Positions 35,004 through 44,353 are shown, counted from the first letter of the stretch. The stretch is 64,000 nt of DNA from Aestuariirhabdus sp049985285 (GCF_049985285.1 NZ_JBNIEU010000001.1:868001-932000), one strand, 5' to 3'. Numbers and translations: made by a program. Notes: generated by a model from the sequence alone, not told the origin.

Positions 35004-36101
35004 CTAGAGGCGGTCGACGTCGAACAGCGCATCGACAAACTCATCGGCCACAAAGGGGCGCAGGTCGTTGATCTGCTCTCCCACACCGATAAAACGGATC
35101 GGCAACTTCATCTCCTGAGCCATCGCGAACACAATGCCCCCCTTGGCAGTGCCATCGAGCTTGGTCAGTGCCATACCCGTCAGGGAGACGGTGTTATCAA
35201 ACTCGCGCGCCTGATTGAGAGCATTCTGCCCCGTGCTTGCATCCACCACCAGCAACACCTCATGGGGCGCACTGTCATCGAGCTTGCCCATCACTCGCTT
35301 GACCTTTTTCAGCTCCTCCATCAGGTTATCTTTGTTGTGCAGGCGTCCCGCCGTATCTGCGATCAATACATCGACATTACGCGCCTTGGCGGCCTCTACC
35401 GCATCAAAAATGACCGAGGCACTGTCGGCACCGGTGTGCTGGCCGATTACGGGAATCTGGTTACGCTCCCCCCACACCTCCAACTGCTCCACTGCGGCGG
35501 CCCGGAAGGTATCACCGGCGGCCAGCATCACTTTCTTCCCCTCGAGTTGCAGGCGCTTGGCGAGTTTGCCAATGGTGGTGGTTTTGCCCACCCCATTGAC
35601 CCCCACCACCAGAATAACGAAGGGCGTTTTACTGTCATCGATATACAGCTGCTGGTTTGCGGGCTCCAACAACTTGCGCAGCTCCGCCTTGAGAGCACCT
35701 AGCAGGGCATCGGCGTCATCCAGCTCCCTGTACTGCACCCGCTGGGTCAGGCCATCTATGATCTCCCGGGTTGCCGCCATCCCCACATCGGCGATCAACA
35801 ACTGGGTTTCCAGCTCCTCCAGCAGATCATCATCAATCTCTTTCTTGCCGATAAAAAGCGTCGTTACGCCCCCTACCAGACCGGAGCGGGTTTTGCTGAG
35901 GCCCCGCTTCATTCGTCCGAACAGCCCCTCTCGGCTGGCGTCCTCTTTCTCTTCCGCTACAGGAACTTCCCTGGCGATAAACCCTGCTTGCTGATCTCCA
36001 GCAACGTCTTCGGCACACGAGCCGTTATCGCTCGCGGTGTCTGTCGGGGAGGATGCGGCCTCATCGCCTCGCTGCCAGAACCAGCGTTTTTTCTCGGACA
36101 T
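35004..36101 (-). CDS. ftsY: FtsY, signal recognition particle receptor
   Basis: A 365-residue GTPase docking the SRP-ribosome complex at the membrane. The N-terminal acidic A domain (about 1-70, rich in Glu and Asp, opening SEKKRWFWQRGDEA) is much shorter than that of E. coli. The NG domain carries GVNGVGKTTT (P-loop), AGDTFRAAAVEQL, DTAGRLHNK and TKLDGTAKGG, ending IGVGEQINDLRPF. ATG 36101 is taken; a TTG at 36128 would add nine residues. First gene of ftsY-ftsE-ftsX, divergent from the M16 peptidase pair. Confidence 0.97.
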   Translation of the reverse strand: MSEKKRWFWQRGDEAASSPTDTASDNGSCAEDVAGDQQAGFIAREVPVAEEKEDASREGLFGRMKRGLSKTRSGLVGGVTTLFIGKKEIDDDLLEELETQLLIADVGMAATREIIDGLTQRVQYRELDDADALLGALKAELRKLLEPANQQLYIDDSKTPFVILVVGVNGVGKTTTIGKLAKRLQLEGKKVMLAAGDTFRAAAVEQLEVWGERNQIPVIGQHTGADSASVIFDAVEAAKARNVDVLIADTAGRLHNKDNLMEELKKVKRVMGKLDDSAPHEVLLVVDASTGQNALNQAREFDNTVSLTGMALTKLDGTAKGGIVFAMAQEMKLPIRFIGVGEQINDLRPFVADEFVDALFDVDRL

Positions 36102-36283
36102 GAACTTATCCCGGGGCTTTGTGCCCAAACTATGGAACCAATTGTGTATACGGCTATCTACAAAAAAACAGTTGCAACGGGAACCCTTGCGGTTCGATAG
36201 CCCGTGTTCAGAATTATGGGTATCCTATCACTAGTTCACCCTCTTCGACATTCGTAAACGTTCACAACAGGATCGATCTCACC

Positions 36284-37651
36284 ATGCGCACTTTCGGGCT
36301 TTGGGGGCGTTTCGCCTCACTGCTGGCGCTGCTTGTTGCCAGCAGCCTAAGCTATGCCGCTACAAGCAGCACCCACGAATATGTTTTGCCCAACGGACTC
36401 AAACTGATTGTGCGAGAGGATCATCGGGCGCCGGTGGTAGTCTCCCAAGTCTGGTACCGGGTGGGGGCCAGTTACGAAAGTGCGGGCCATACCGGACTCT
36501 CCCATGTTCTGGAGCACATGATGTTCAAGGACACCAAGCAGCTGGATACCGGGGAGTTTTCGCGCATTATGGCCAGTGTCGGCGCTACTGAGAACGCCTT
36601 CACCAGCCGCGATGCCACCGCCTACTATCAGGTACTGGCGGCCAATCGACTGGCCCTGAGCTTTGAGCTGGAAGCCGAACGCATGCACAACCTGGTAATC
36701 TCCGATGAGGAGTTTGCCCGCGAGCTGCAGGTCGTCATGGAGGAGCGCCGCCAGCGTGTCGAAGACCGGCCAGCTGGCATTGCCTACGAGCGATTCCTCG
36801 CCACCGCGCACCAGGCAAGCCCCTACGGAAATCCGGTGATCGGCTGGCAACAGGACCTGGAGTCGATGCAGGCAGAGGATCTTCGGCGCTGGTATCAGGC
36901 CTGGTATAGCCCCAACAATGCCATCGTTGTGGTGGTTGGCGACGTCGATGCCGAGGAGGTGCTGCAACTGGCCAGCCGTTACTTTGGCCCACTTTCTGCC
37001 CGGGAGCTGCCCGTGGTCAAACCTCTATTCGAGATCAACTCACCCGGCGCCCGCCGTATAGCACTTGAGCTTGAGAACGCACGCCTGCCCTCTCTCTACA
37101 TGGGCTTCAACGTGCCGGTTCTCAATACTGCCAGCGAGGCCTGGGAAACCTACGCACTACGTATGCTTTCCGGCGTGCTCGACGGGGGGTACAGCGCCCG
37201 TATCGAGAGTGAGCTGGTACGGGGCAGTGAGGTCGCCTCAAGCGCCGGAGCCGGTTACAGCCCTTTCAGTCGCGGCGACAACCTGTTCATCCTCAATGGC
37301 GTACCCAACACCCAAAAGGGGTATAACCTGGAGGATCTGGAAGCCGCATTTTGGGAGCAGATCGAGGCGTTGAAACAGACCCCACCTACCCAGCAGGAAC
37401 TCGCCCGCATCAAGGCGCAGGTGATCTCTTCGCTGGTTTATGAAAAAGATTCTATCTCCAGCCAGGCACAGCAGATCGGTACGCTCGAAAGTATCGGCCA
37501 AAGCTGGCGCGTCGCCGACCAGGAACTCGATCTTCTCAGCGCCATCACCCCCGAACAGGTCCAGCAGGTTGCGCAAAAGTACCTGACCCCCGAGCGACTA
37601 GCCGTCGCCACCCTCAGGCCCAAGCCTGCAACGGATGTTGCCACCCAGTAA
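36284..37651 (+). CDS. M16 family zinc metallopeptidase (catalytic partner)
   Basis: A 455-residue exported peptidase with a signal peptide (FASLLALLVASSLSYA). The inverted zinc motif HVLEH is at residues 74-78 (in HTGLSHVLEHMMFKDT), with the distal glutamate expected about 75 residues on, in ELQVVMEERRQR. The arrangement is one M16 N-domain and one C-domain, as in processing-peptidase-like pairs. Substrates are unknown; homologues lie next to ftsYEX in Pseudomonas (PA0372-PA0371). It is followed directly, with no gap, by the non-catalytic partner. ATG 36284 gives the signal peptide; earlier in-frame starts lie in the promoter region. Confidence 0.93.
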   Translation: MRTFGLWGRFASLLALLVASSLSYAATSSTHEYVLPNGLKLIVREDHRAPVVVSQVWYRVGASYESAGHTGLSHVLEHMMFKDTKQLDTGEFSRIMASVGATENAFTSRDATAYYQVLAANRLALSFELEAERMHNLVISDEEFARELQVVMEERRQRVEDRPAGIAYERFLATAHQASPYGNPVIGWQQDLESMQAEDLRRWYQAWYSPNNAIVVVVGDVDAEEVLQLASRYFGPLSARELPVVKPLFEINSPGARRIALELENARLPSLYMGFNVPVLNTASEAWETYALRMLSGVLDGGYSARIESELVRGSEVASSAGAGYSPFSRGDNLFILNGVPNTQKGYNLEDLEAAFWEQIEALKQTPPTQQELARIKAQVISSLVYEKDSISSQAQQIGTLESIGQSWRVADQELDLLSAITPEQVQQVAQKYLTPERLAVATLRPKPATDVATQ

Positions 37652-39154
37652 ATGAGCCCACGACCCATGATACAGCAAAAAACTCGAATGAACCGTTTCT
37701 TTCTCTGGGCGCTGGTGCTGGCGCTGCCACTGGCCATCATCCTGCTGAACCAATCGACACAGAGCAGTGACCCCGCCGCGACAAGCCCCAGCAATATTGC
37801 CGACAAGCCCACCCCGGCCGCCACCGCGCTGGCGCCGGCTCCAGAGCGCTTTAGCTCGTTGGCAGCTATCGAGGCAGACCCGACCGTCAAGCGTCGTGCA
37901 TTGAATATCCAGCATTGGCAAACCAGCAATGGCGCCCGGGTCTACTTCGTAGCCGCCCCCGAGCTTCCCATGCTCGATTTGCGGCTGGTGTTTGATGCCG
38001 GCTCCGCACGGGATGGTGAGCAAGCAGGATTGGCAATGATGACCAGCGGCCTGATCGGGGAGGGCACCGACAACCTCAGCGCTAGCCAAATTTCCCAAGG
38101 GTTTGAGGGCTTGGGCGTCGAATTCAGTGCTGGCTCTTACCGCGATATGGCGATCGCCTCAATCCGCAGCCTGAGCGACCCCCTTCAACTACAGCCGGCC
38201 CTTGACCTGTTTATGGAGGTGGTCAGTGAACCCAGTTTTCCGGCGGATGCGTTCAGTCGCAGCCGTAATCAGGCGCTGGCATCGTTGCAGCACCAGCAGC
38301 AGCGCGCCGGAGTGCTGGCCAATTTGCGGTTTTTCAGCGCACTCTATGGCGACCATCCATACGCCATCCCCAGCCAAGGCACCGAAGAGACACTTAGCAG
38401 AATGCAGCGCAGTGACTTGCAAGGGTTCTACCAACGCTATTTTGTTGCCAATAACCTTGTGATCTCGCTGGTTGGAGACCTTGACCGCCCATCGGCCGAG
38501 CGCATCGCACAGCAGATTAGCGACCGGCTACCTGCCGGCCAACGGGCTCCCGAACTGCCGCCCGTTAAGCCGCTATCCACCGCCACGTTGGCCCATATTG
38601 AGCACAGCAGCCAGCAAACCCAGATTTTGGTGGGTGGACTCGGGGTTTCCAAGGGGGATCCCGACTACGCAGCACTCTATGTCGGCAATGAGATTCTCGG
38701 TGGTGGCGGTTTTGGATCACGTTTGATGGAGGAGGTGCGAGAAAAACGCGGCCTCACCTATGGTGTATACAGCCATTTTGCCCCGATGCACGAACGCGGC
38801 CCCTTTATGATCAGCCTCAAAACCCGAGCGGACCAAAGCGAACTGGCACTGCAGGTGGTGAACGACACCCTGGCCGGATTTCTGGCCAACGGCCCTACTC
38901 CGCTGGAGCTAAAAACGGCTAAACAGAATATTCTCGGCAGCTTCCCGCAAACCACCGCCAGTAATAGCAGCATCGTCAGCCAACTGGGCTCGATTGGTTT
39001 CTACGATCTGCCACTGGATCAACTGGAACAGTTTCTGGCTGACGTCGAACAGGTCTCGGCACAGCAGATTCGCGACGCTTTTGCCCGCCACATCGACCAG
39101 CAGAAGCTGATCACCATAACGGCCGGGCAGCCCCAAACCGGGAAAGAGGGATAA
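37652..39154 (+). CDS. M16 family protein lacking the zinc motif (non-catalytic partner)
   Basis: A protein of up to 500 residues. An N-terminal membrane anchor or signal (FFLWALVLALPLAIILL) is followed by two M16-type domains. At the place where the active partner has HxxEH this one reads AGLAMMTSGL, so zinc binding and catalysis are lost, while the C-domain features (GGGGFGSRLMEEVREKRGLTYG) are kept. It probably forms a heterodimer with the upstream peptidase. ATG 37652 abuts the previous stop; starts at 37667 or 37688 would also keep the signal. The stop overlaps rsmD by one base. Confidence 0.92.
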   Translation: MSPRPMIQQKTRMNRFFLWALVLALPLAIILLNQSTQSSDPAATSPSNIADKPTPAATALAPAPERFSSLAAIEADPTVKRRALNIQHWQTSNGARVYFVAAPELPMLDLRLVFDAGSARDGEQAGLAMMTSGLIGEGTDNLSASQISQGFEGLGVEFSAGSYRDMAIASIRSLSDPLQLQPALDLFMEVVSEPSFPADAFSRSRNQALASLQHQQQRAGVLANLRFFSALYGDHPYAIPSQGTEETLSRMQRSDLQGFYQRYFVANNLVISLVGDLDRPSAERIAQQISDRLPAGQRAPELPPVKPLSTATLAHIEHSSQQTQILVGGLGVSKGDPDYAALYVGNEILGGGGFGSRLMEEVREKRGLTYGVYSHFAPMHERGPFMISLKTRADQSELALQVVNDTLAGFLANGPTPLELKTAKQNILGSFPQTTASNSSIVSQLGSIGFYDLPLDQLEQFLADVEQVSAQQIRDAFARHIDQQKLITITAGQPQTGKEG

Positions 39155-39756
39155 TGCCACCACGCCGCCCTCAACAGCGCAGTGCCCAGCCCTCAAGCCG
39201 GCCCGCGCAGGTTCGTATCATTGGCGGGGTCTGGCGCGGACGTAAGCTACCCGTCACCGCACGGGAGGGGCTGCGGCCAACACCGGACCGGGTGCGCGAG
39301 ACCCTGTTCAACTGGCTCAGCGCCTGGGTCCCCGGCAGCCGCTGCCTGGACTGCTTCAGCGGCAGCGGTGCGCTGGCGCTGGAAGCCCTGTCACGGGGGG
39401 CAGAGTACGCCAGGCTGCTGGAGCTCGATGGCAGCGTGGCACGACAGCTCAAAGCCAACCTGGCCACGCTTAACGATGATCGCGGCCAGGTGATCCAGGC
39501 CGATAGCCTTCAACAGCTGGCGCGCGATGGAGATGAGCGCTTCAACCTGGTCTTTCTTGACCCTCCCTTTCGTTGCGAGATGCTCATTGAGTGCTGCCAG
39601 TTGTTGGAGATGAATGACTGGCTAAGCGAGGATGCGCTTATCTACGTTGAGGCAGAGCGTGAGTTAACGCTAACTGACTTACCGAAAAACTGGTCTCTTT
39701 ATCGTGAAAAAATCGCCGGGCAGGTGGCTTACCGCCTGTTTCAACGCCAGCCTTAG
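39154..39756 (+). CDS. rsmD: RsmD, 16S rRNA (guanine966-N2)-methyltransferase
   Basis: A 200-residue SAM-dependent enzyme modifying G966 of 16S rRNA. Marks are RIIGGVWRGRKLPV, GLRPTPDRVRETLFNWL, CLDCFSGSGALALEALSRGA (SAM motif) and the catalytic NLVFLDPPF. Its start overlaps the stop of the second M16 gene by one base, and its stop overlaps the convergent TetR gene stop by four bases. The pairing with the M16 genes is typical of Pseudomonas relatives. Confidence 0.95.
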   Translation: MPPRRPQQRSAQPSSRPAQVRIIGGVWRGRKLPVTAREGLRPTPDRVRETLFNWLSAWVPGSRCLDCFSGSGALALEALSRGAEYARLLELDGSVARQLKANLATLNDDRGQVIQADSLQQLARDGDERFNLVFLDPPFRCEMLIECCQLLEMNDWLSEDALIYVEAERELTLTDLPKNWSLYREKIAGQVAYRLFQRQP

Positions 39757-40439
39757 CTCTCCTCGGCCACCGGGCTCGGTTTTATGCCCGCCAGGGGGGC
39801 GAAAAACTCCTGCTCCATAGGGCGGATCTGGTCCTGCGCGAACTCGGTCAAAAACACCCGCTCAAGCGCCATAATCTGGTAGATACCCCGTCGAATCATG
39901 GCCGAAGTCAGGGTAGGATTGCCCTCCTCCTGGACGACGGTTCGCAAAAATCCTACCCATGAAGTCATCAGGATCCAGCTGTTGTAGGAGAGTGCCTCCA
40001 CCTCCTCACTGGAGGCATTGAGATAGCCGGCATCCACCAACCCTTGGTAGATCGCCTTGCCCTGAGCCAGGCAGTACTGGGCAAACTCACGATACCGGCC
40101 ACGTAGTTGGTCATCACTCTCGAGCATGTGCTCCAGGTCCCGGTGAAAAAAACGGAATCTCCACATGCCATCGAAAATCCCCTCCAGGTACCCGCGCTTG
40201 TCGTCCAGAGTCAGGGGGCGTCCCTGGGGGAGTTGCAGCGTTTGCTTCACCTCATCTTCGTAGCCCAGGTAGAGCTCATAGATGATCTGCTGCTTATTGC
40301 GGAAGTGGTAGTACAGGTTGCCGGGCGAGATGCCCAGCTCGGCCGAGATATGGTTGGTGGAGACATTGCGCTCCCCCACCTCGTTGAATAGCTCGAGGCT
40401 GGCCTGGAGTATGCGGTCGCGGGTTTTGAGTTTAGCCAC
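39753..40439 (-). CDS. TetR family transcriptional regulator
   Basis: A 228-residue regulator. The N-terminal helix-turn-helix is clear (RDRILQASLELFNEVGERNVSTNHISAELGISPGNLYYHFRNKQQI), followed by an all-helical ligand domain with no name-giving motif. GTG 40439 is chosen because AGGTGA sits at correct spacing; a GTG at 40472 would add 11 residues. It is divergent from an aldehyde dehydrogenase gene, with a palindrome between them (40475-40490), and so is the likely repressor of the downstream alcohol/aldehyde cluster. The ligand is unknown. Confidence 0.92.
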   Translation of the reverse strand: MAKLKTRDRILQASLELFNEVGERNVSTNHISAELGISPGNLYYHFRNKQQIIYELYLGYEDEVKQTLQLPQGRPLTLDDKRGYLEGIFDGMWRFRFFHRDLEHMLESDDQLRGRYREFAQYCLAQGKAIYQGLVDAGYLNASSEEVEALSYNSWILMTSWVGFLRTVVQEEGNPTLTSAMIRRGIYQIMALERVFLTEFAQDQIRPMEQEFFAPLAGIKPSPVAEES

Positions 40440-40474
40440 CGAAATTTCACCTGTTCTGCTGATGTTTGACACTT

Positions 40475-40490
40475 TAGAGCAATTACTCTA
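40475..40490. promoter_or_regulatory. Candidate operator of the TetR regulator
   Basis: A 16-base inverted repeat TAGAGCAATTACTCTA, with one mismatched pair around the central AATT, in the gap between the TetR gene and the aldehyde dehydrogenase gene. Its position and symmetry suit a TetR dimer, but no binding data are available. Confidence 0.5.
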
Positions 40491-40582
40491 GATTGACCAG
40501 AGCGATATGTGATCGACCTATAAAATCGAGGGGCCGCCTACACGGCTCCCACTATAACAAACAGAATTGCGGAGACTCACCC

Positions 40583-42019
40583 ATGGCGACTGAACTCAAG
40601 CAGATCAGCGAACAACAGCAGCACATCGAGCGAATGCAGGCACTTTTTCAACGCCAGCAGGGCGCTTTTCGCAACGCTCCCATGCCCTCGGCTGCGCAGC
40701 GCATCACCGGCCTGAAAAAGCTTAAGCAGGTGATCCTCGGTAACCAGCAAGCCTTGATCGAGGCCATCAATGAAGATTTCGGTGGGCGCTCCAGCGATGA
40801 GTCCCTGCTCGCCGAGATTATGCCCAGCATCCAGGGCATCAACTACGCTATCAAGCACGTCAAACGGTGGATGAAGCCCAGCAAGCGCCATGTAGGTGCC
40901 CACCTGGCGCCGGCAAAAGCCCAGGTGATCTACCAACCCCTCGGTGTTGTGGGGATCGTTGTTCCCTGGAACTACCCCCTGTTTCTCGCCGTAGGTCCAC
41001 TGGTGACGGCGCTCGCCGCGGGCAACCGCGCCATGATTAAGATGTCCGAGTACACCCCCGCGACCTCGACCCTGTTCGCCGAGCTTATGCAGGGATGCTT
41101 TAACGAAGAGGAGGTTGTCGTCATCAATGGCGAGGCCGAAGTAGGTGCACGCTTTAGTGAAATGGCCTTCGACCACCTGCTCTTCACCGGCTCCACCAGC
41201 GTGGGTCGCCATGTGATGCGTGCTGCTGCCGATAACCTTACTCCGGTAACGCTGGAGCTGGGTGGCAAGTCCCCAGCGATCGTTGGCGAAGATGTTCCCC
41301 TGGCCGATGCTGCCGAACGCATCTGTTTCGGCAAATCATTTAACGCCGGACAGACCTGCGTGGCGCCCGACTACGTGCTGGTTCCTCGGGATAAGGAAGC
41401 GGCCTTTATTGAGGCCTATCGCACCGCATTCAAAAAGATGTACCCCAGCCTTAAAGGCAACCGCGATTACACCCACGTGGTGAACCAACGCCAGTACGCT
41501 CGACTCAATGGCTGGCTACAGGATGCCATCGACAAGGGTGCCAAAGTAACGCCAATCGCCGACGATGGCGATGAAGCATCGCGTTGCATGCCGCTCCAGA
41601 TCGTACAGGGAGGCACCGACGAGATGACGCTGATGCAGGACGAGATCTTTGGCCCGATCCTCCCTATTGTGCCCTACGACACCATCGAGCAGGCACTGGA
41701 TTACGTAAAAGACCGACCTCGCCCCCTCGCGCTCTATTACTTCAGCTATAACAAGGCGAGCCAGCAGATGGTGATGGAGAACACCCACTCCGGAGGCGCC
41801 TGCATCAATGAAACCCTGTTTCACGTTGCCGTAGACGATATGCCCTTCGGCGGAGTCGGCCCCTCCGGTATGGGCCATTACCACGGCAAGGAAGGCTTCC
41901 AGACCCTCTCCAAAGCCAAGGGCGTATTTATCAAACAGAAGTTTAATGGCGCCCGTATGATCTTCCCCCCCTACGACAAGCCTATCAATCGGCTGATCTA
42001 CAAGTTCTTTATTCGCTAG
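40583..42019 (+). CDS. Coniferyl aldehyde dehydrogenase-type NAD(P)-dependent aldehyde dehydrogenase
   Basis: A 478-residue aldehyde dehydrogenase of the CalB-like branch. Catalytic Glu225 (TLELGGKSP) and Cys259 (NAGQTCVAPDY) are present, with the nucleotide-binding VVPWNYPLFLAVGPLVTALAAGN and FTGSTSVG. The C-terminus ends with the hydrophobic IFPPYDKPINRLIYKFFIR, as in fatty-aldehyde-type enzymes, so medium or long-chain aldehydes are as likely a substrate as coniferaldehyde. GGAG precedes ATG 40583. First gene of a three-gene unit with a Tat-type protein and a GMC oxidoreductase that could supply the aldehyde. Confidence 0.88.
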   Translation: MATELKQISEQQQHIERMQALFQRQQGAFRNAPMPSAAQRITGLKKLKQVILGNQQALIEAINEDFGGRSSDESLLAEIMPSIQGINYAIKHVKRWMKPSKRHVGAHLAPAKAQVIYQPLGVVGIVVPWNYPLFLAVGPLVTALAAGNRAMIKMSEYTPATSTLFAELMQGCFNEEEVVVINGEAEVGARFSEMAFDHLLFTGSTSVGRHVMRAAADNLTPVTLELGGKSPAIVGEDVPLADAAERICFGKSFNAGQTCVAPDYVLVPRDKEAAFIEAYRTAFKKMYPSLKGNRDYTHVVNQRQYARLNGWLQDAIDKGAKVTPIADDGDEASRCMPLQIVQGGTDEMTLMQDEIFGPILPIVPYDTIEQALDYVKDRPRPLALYYFSYNKASQQMVMENTHSGGACINETLFHVAVDDMPFGGVGPSGMGHYHGKEGFQTLSKAKGVFIKQKFNGARMIFPPYDKPINRLIYKFFIR

Positions 42020-42031
42020 GGAGGCGGTCCC

Positions 42032-42622
42032 ATGACGCCTTTTATGGAGGATGGGAAGGGTGCCGACCTGGCACGGCGCAGGGTGTTGCGCGACGGCTTG
42101 GCCGGCGCAGCGCTATTAGCCGGTAGCGGCATACTGACCAGCCTCAGCGGCTGCTCGGCTCCGCCCCCCGCCAGCAGCGGGATGCAGTTACTGCGCGCCG
42201 ATGACCAGCTGTTTTTTGCAGCGTTATACCCCGTTGTACTCGGTGGTAGTCTGGCGCAAGAACCCGTCCAGCGTTCCCGACAACTGGAGCAGGCCGTCCG
42301 CTCCCTGGACCAATACCTATCGCGCATCTCCCCAGTGATGCAACAGCAGCTTATGCAACTGCTTGATCTGGTGCACATGAGCGCAACACGGGGACCATTG
42401 ACCGGTGTCTGGGGGACCTGGTCCTCCGCTACGGACGAGCAGATCCAGGGATATCTCCAGCGCTGGAAAAACAGCTCGATGCAACTACTGCGCATGGGTT
42501 ACAGCCTGCTGATGCAGCTGATGGTCATGGCTTGGTACCTGGTACCCAGCTCCTGGCCGGCGGCGGGCTATCCTGGCCCTCCTTTCCAGGAACAGCTCAT
42601 CACCACACCCAACCATTACTGA
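42032..42622 (+). CDS. Twin-arginine signal lipoprotein-like protein, putative small subunit of the GMC oxidoreductase
   Basis: A 196-residue protein with three consecutive arginines at 15-17 (LARRRVLRDGL), a hydrophobic stretch AGAALLAGSGILTSL and a lipobox-like LSGC with Cys41, so export by Tat and lipidation are plausible. The rest is helical with no recognised catalytic motif; the conserved-looking end reads LVPSSWPAAGYPGPP. The position, 12 bases after the aldehyde dehydrogenase and 14 before the GMC gene, resembles the small Tat subunits that accompany membrane-bound GMC dehydrogenases (gluconate 2-dehydrogenase subunit 3 type). That role is inferred from context. Confidence 0.7.
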   Translation: MTPFMEDGKGADLARRRVLRDGLAGAALLAGSGILTSLSGCSAPPPASSGMQLLRADDQLFFAALYPVVLGGSLAQEPVQRSRQLEQAVRSLDQYLSRISPVMQQQLMQLLDLVHMSATRGPLTGVWGTWSSATDEQIQGYLQRWKNSSMQLLRMGYSLLMQLMVMAWYLVPSSWPAAGYPGPPFQEQLITTPNHY

Positions 42623-42636
42623 AGCGGAGATAGACA

Positions 42637-44250
42637 ATGGCTATTGCTGACCCTATCAGCAGGGGTATCGCCTCGGGATGGAAGGTACACAATGGTGCCC
42701 GTTACGAGCAGGACCAACAGTTTGAAGCGGACGTGGTAATCATCGGCAGTGGCGCCGGAGGTGGCACCAGCGCGGAGATCCTCGCCAGGGCCGGACTACG
42801 GGTCCTGATCGTAGAGGAGGGCCTGCTGCGCTCCTCCAACGACTTCAATATGGATGAAGAAACAGCCTACGCCGAGCTCTACCAGGAGGGCAGCGGACGC
42901 ACCACCAAGGATGGAGCGATCACGATCTTGCAGGGACGTGCGGTGGGAGGAACCACCGTGGTTAACTGGACCTCCAGTTTCAGGACTCCACCCCAAACCC
43001 TCGAACACTGGGGCCACGCCCACGGCATCGAGGGTTTCGATCCCGTCAACATGGCTCCCTGGTTCGAACAGATGGAGCAGCGCCTTGGGGTCGAAAAATG
43101 GGCCATCGCACCCAACGAAAACAACGACCTGCTGCGGCGGGGCTGCGAGGCTCTGAACTACAGCAACGCCATTATTCCGCGTAATGTACGGGGTTGCTGG
43201 AACCTTGGCTATTGCGGCACCGGCTGCCCCACCAACGCCAAACAATCGATGCTGGTCACCACCATTCCAGGTGCCCTTGAGCGTGGCGCAGAGCTGCTCT
43301 ACCTGGCACGAGCCGAGTATTTGCGCTGGGAGGGGGATCGGGTGACAGAACTGGTGTGTTCGGCGATGAATGATCGCTGCTCTAAACCATCCGGGGTGAC
43401 CCTGCGCATTCGGGCACGTCATTTCGTTGTGGCTGCGGGCTCTATCGGTGGCCCCGCGTTGCTGCTGCGGTCCAACGCCCCCAACCCTAGCGGCATGCTG
43501 GGAAAACGTACCTTTTTGCACCCTGTTTCGTTCAGCTATGCCCAGATGAGCGACCCCGTGGAGGGCTATTACGGGGCGCCCCAATCCGTCTACTCGGACC
43601 ATTTCCAGTGGAATCAGGGGGTAGACGGCCCGCTCTCCTATAAGCTCGAAGTGCCTCCCTTGCAGCCCGCCCTCACCGCCGCGCTATTCAAGGCGACCGG
43701 CGACAACTTACAGCAGGCCATGGCTGCGTTACCCAATACCCACGTGATGCTGGCCCTGATGCGCGACGGTTTTCACCCCCTGAGCCAAGGGGGCAGCGTA
43801 CAACTGCGCAACGACGGCACGCCGGTGCTGGACTATCCCCTCAACGATTATTTGTGGGACGGACTTCGTAGAGCCCTGCACAGCATGGCGGAGATCCAGT
43901 TTGCGGCCGGAGCCCGCAGGGTCCGCCCAAGCCACCAGAATGGTCACTACGCCAACTCGCTGGCCCGGGTGCGCACCCAGATCGATCAACTTCCGATGCA
44001 GGCCTATCGTATGATGGTGGGTAGTGCCCACGTTATGGGCGGCTGCATGATGGGGCAGGACCCCCGCGAATCTGTTATCGACTCTCAGGGGCGCCATCAC
44101 CAGCTTGAAAACCTGAGCGTTATCGATGGCTCCGCGTTCCCTACCAGCATCGGTGCCAACCCGCAGCTCTCCATCTATGCCCTGGCGTGCAAGCAGGCGA
44201 CCGCGCTCGCCGAGCAACTCAGCGGGATCCGGATCACCCGGAGTACCTGA
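42637..44250 (+). CDS. GMC family FAD-dependent oxidoreductase
   Basis: A 537-residue flavoenzyme. The FAD motif DVVIIGSGAGGG (about 32-43) is followed by a GMC signature region GRAVGGTTVVNWTSSFRTP and the cysteine-rich GCWNLGYCGTGCPTNAKQS near 189-207. The C-terminal domain has GSAHVMGGCMMG with the active-site His, and IDGSAFPTSIGANPQLSIYALA. It would oxidise an alcohol, plausibly to the aldehyde used by the upstream dehydrogenase. It has no signal of its own; GGAG precedes ATG 42637. The same pair of genes occurs near coaD in P. aeruginosa (PA0364-PA0366). The substrate is unknown. Confidence 0.9.
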   Translation: MAIADPISRGIASGWKVHNGARYEQDQQFEADVVIIGSGAGGGTSAEILARAGLRVLIVEEGLLRSSNDFNMDEETAYAELYQEGSGRTTKDGAITILQGRAVGGTTVVNWTSSFRTPPQTLEHWGHAHGIEGFDPVNMAPWFEQMEQRLGVEKWAIAPNENNDLLRRGCEALNYSNAIIPRNVRGCWNLGYCGTGCPTNAKQSMLVTTIPGALERGAELLYLARAEYLRWEGDRVTELVCSAMNDRCSKPSGVTLRIRARHFVVAAGSIGGPALLLRSNAPNPSGMLGKRTFLHPVSFSYAQMSDPVEGYYGAPQSVYSDHFQWNQGVDGPLSYKLEVPPLQPALTAALFKATGDNLQQAMAALPNTHVMLALMRDGFHPLSQGGSVQLRNDGTPVLDYPLNDYLWDGLRRALHSMAEIQFAAGARRVRPSHQNGHYANSLARVRTQIDQLPMQAYRMMVGSAHVMGGCMMGQDPRESVIDSQGRHHQLENLSVIDGSAFPTSIGANPQLSIYALACKQATALAEQLSGIRITRST

Positions 44251-44353
44251 GTGCGTTGACCTGCAAGGAATTTGTGCCGAAGCAGTGTTTGGGCTAACAT
44301 CGCCCTCCCTTGAACGATAATGGGCTAAAAACCCGACGGGACATGCCGATACG

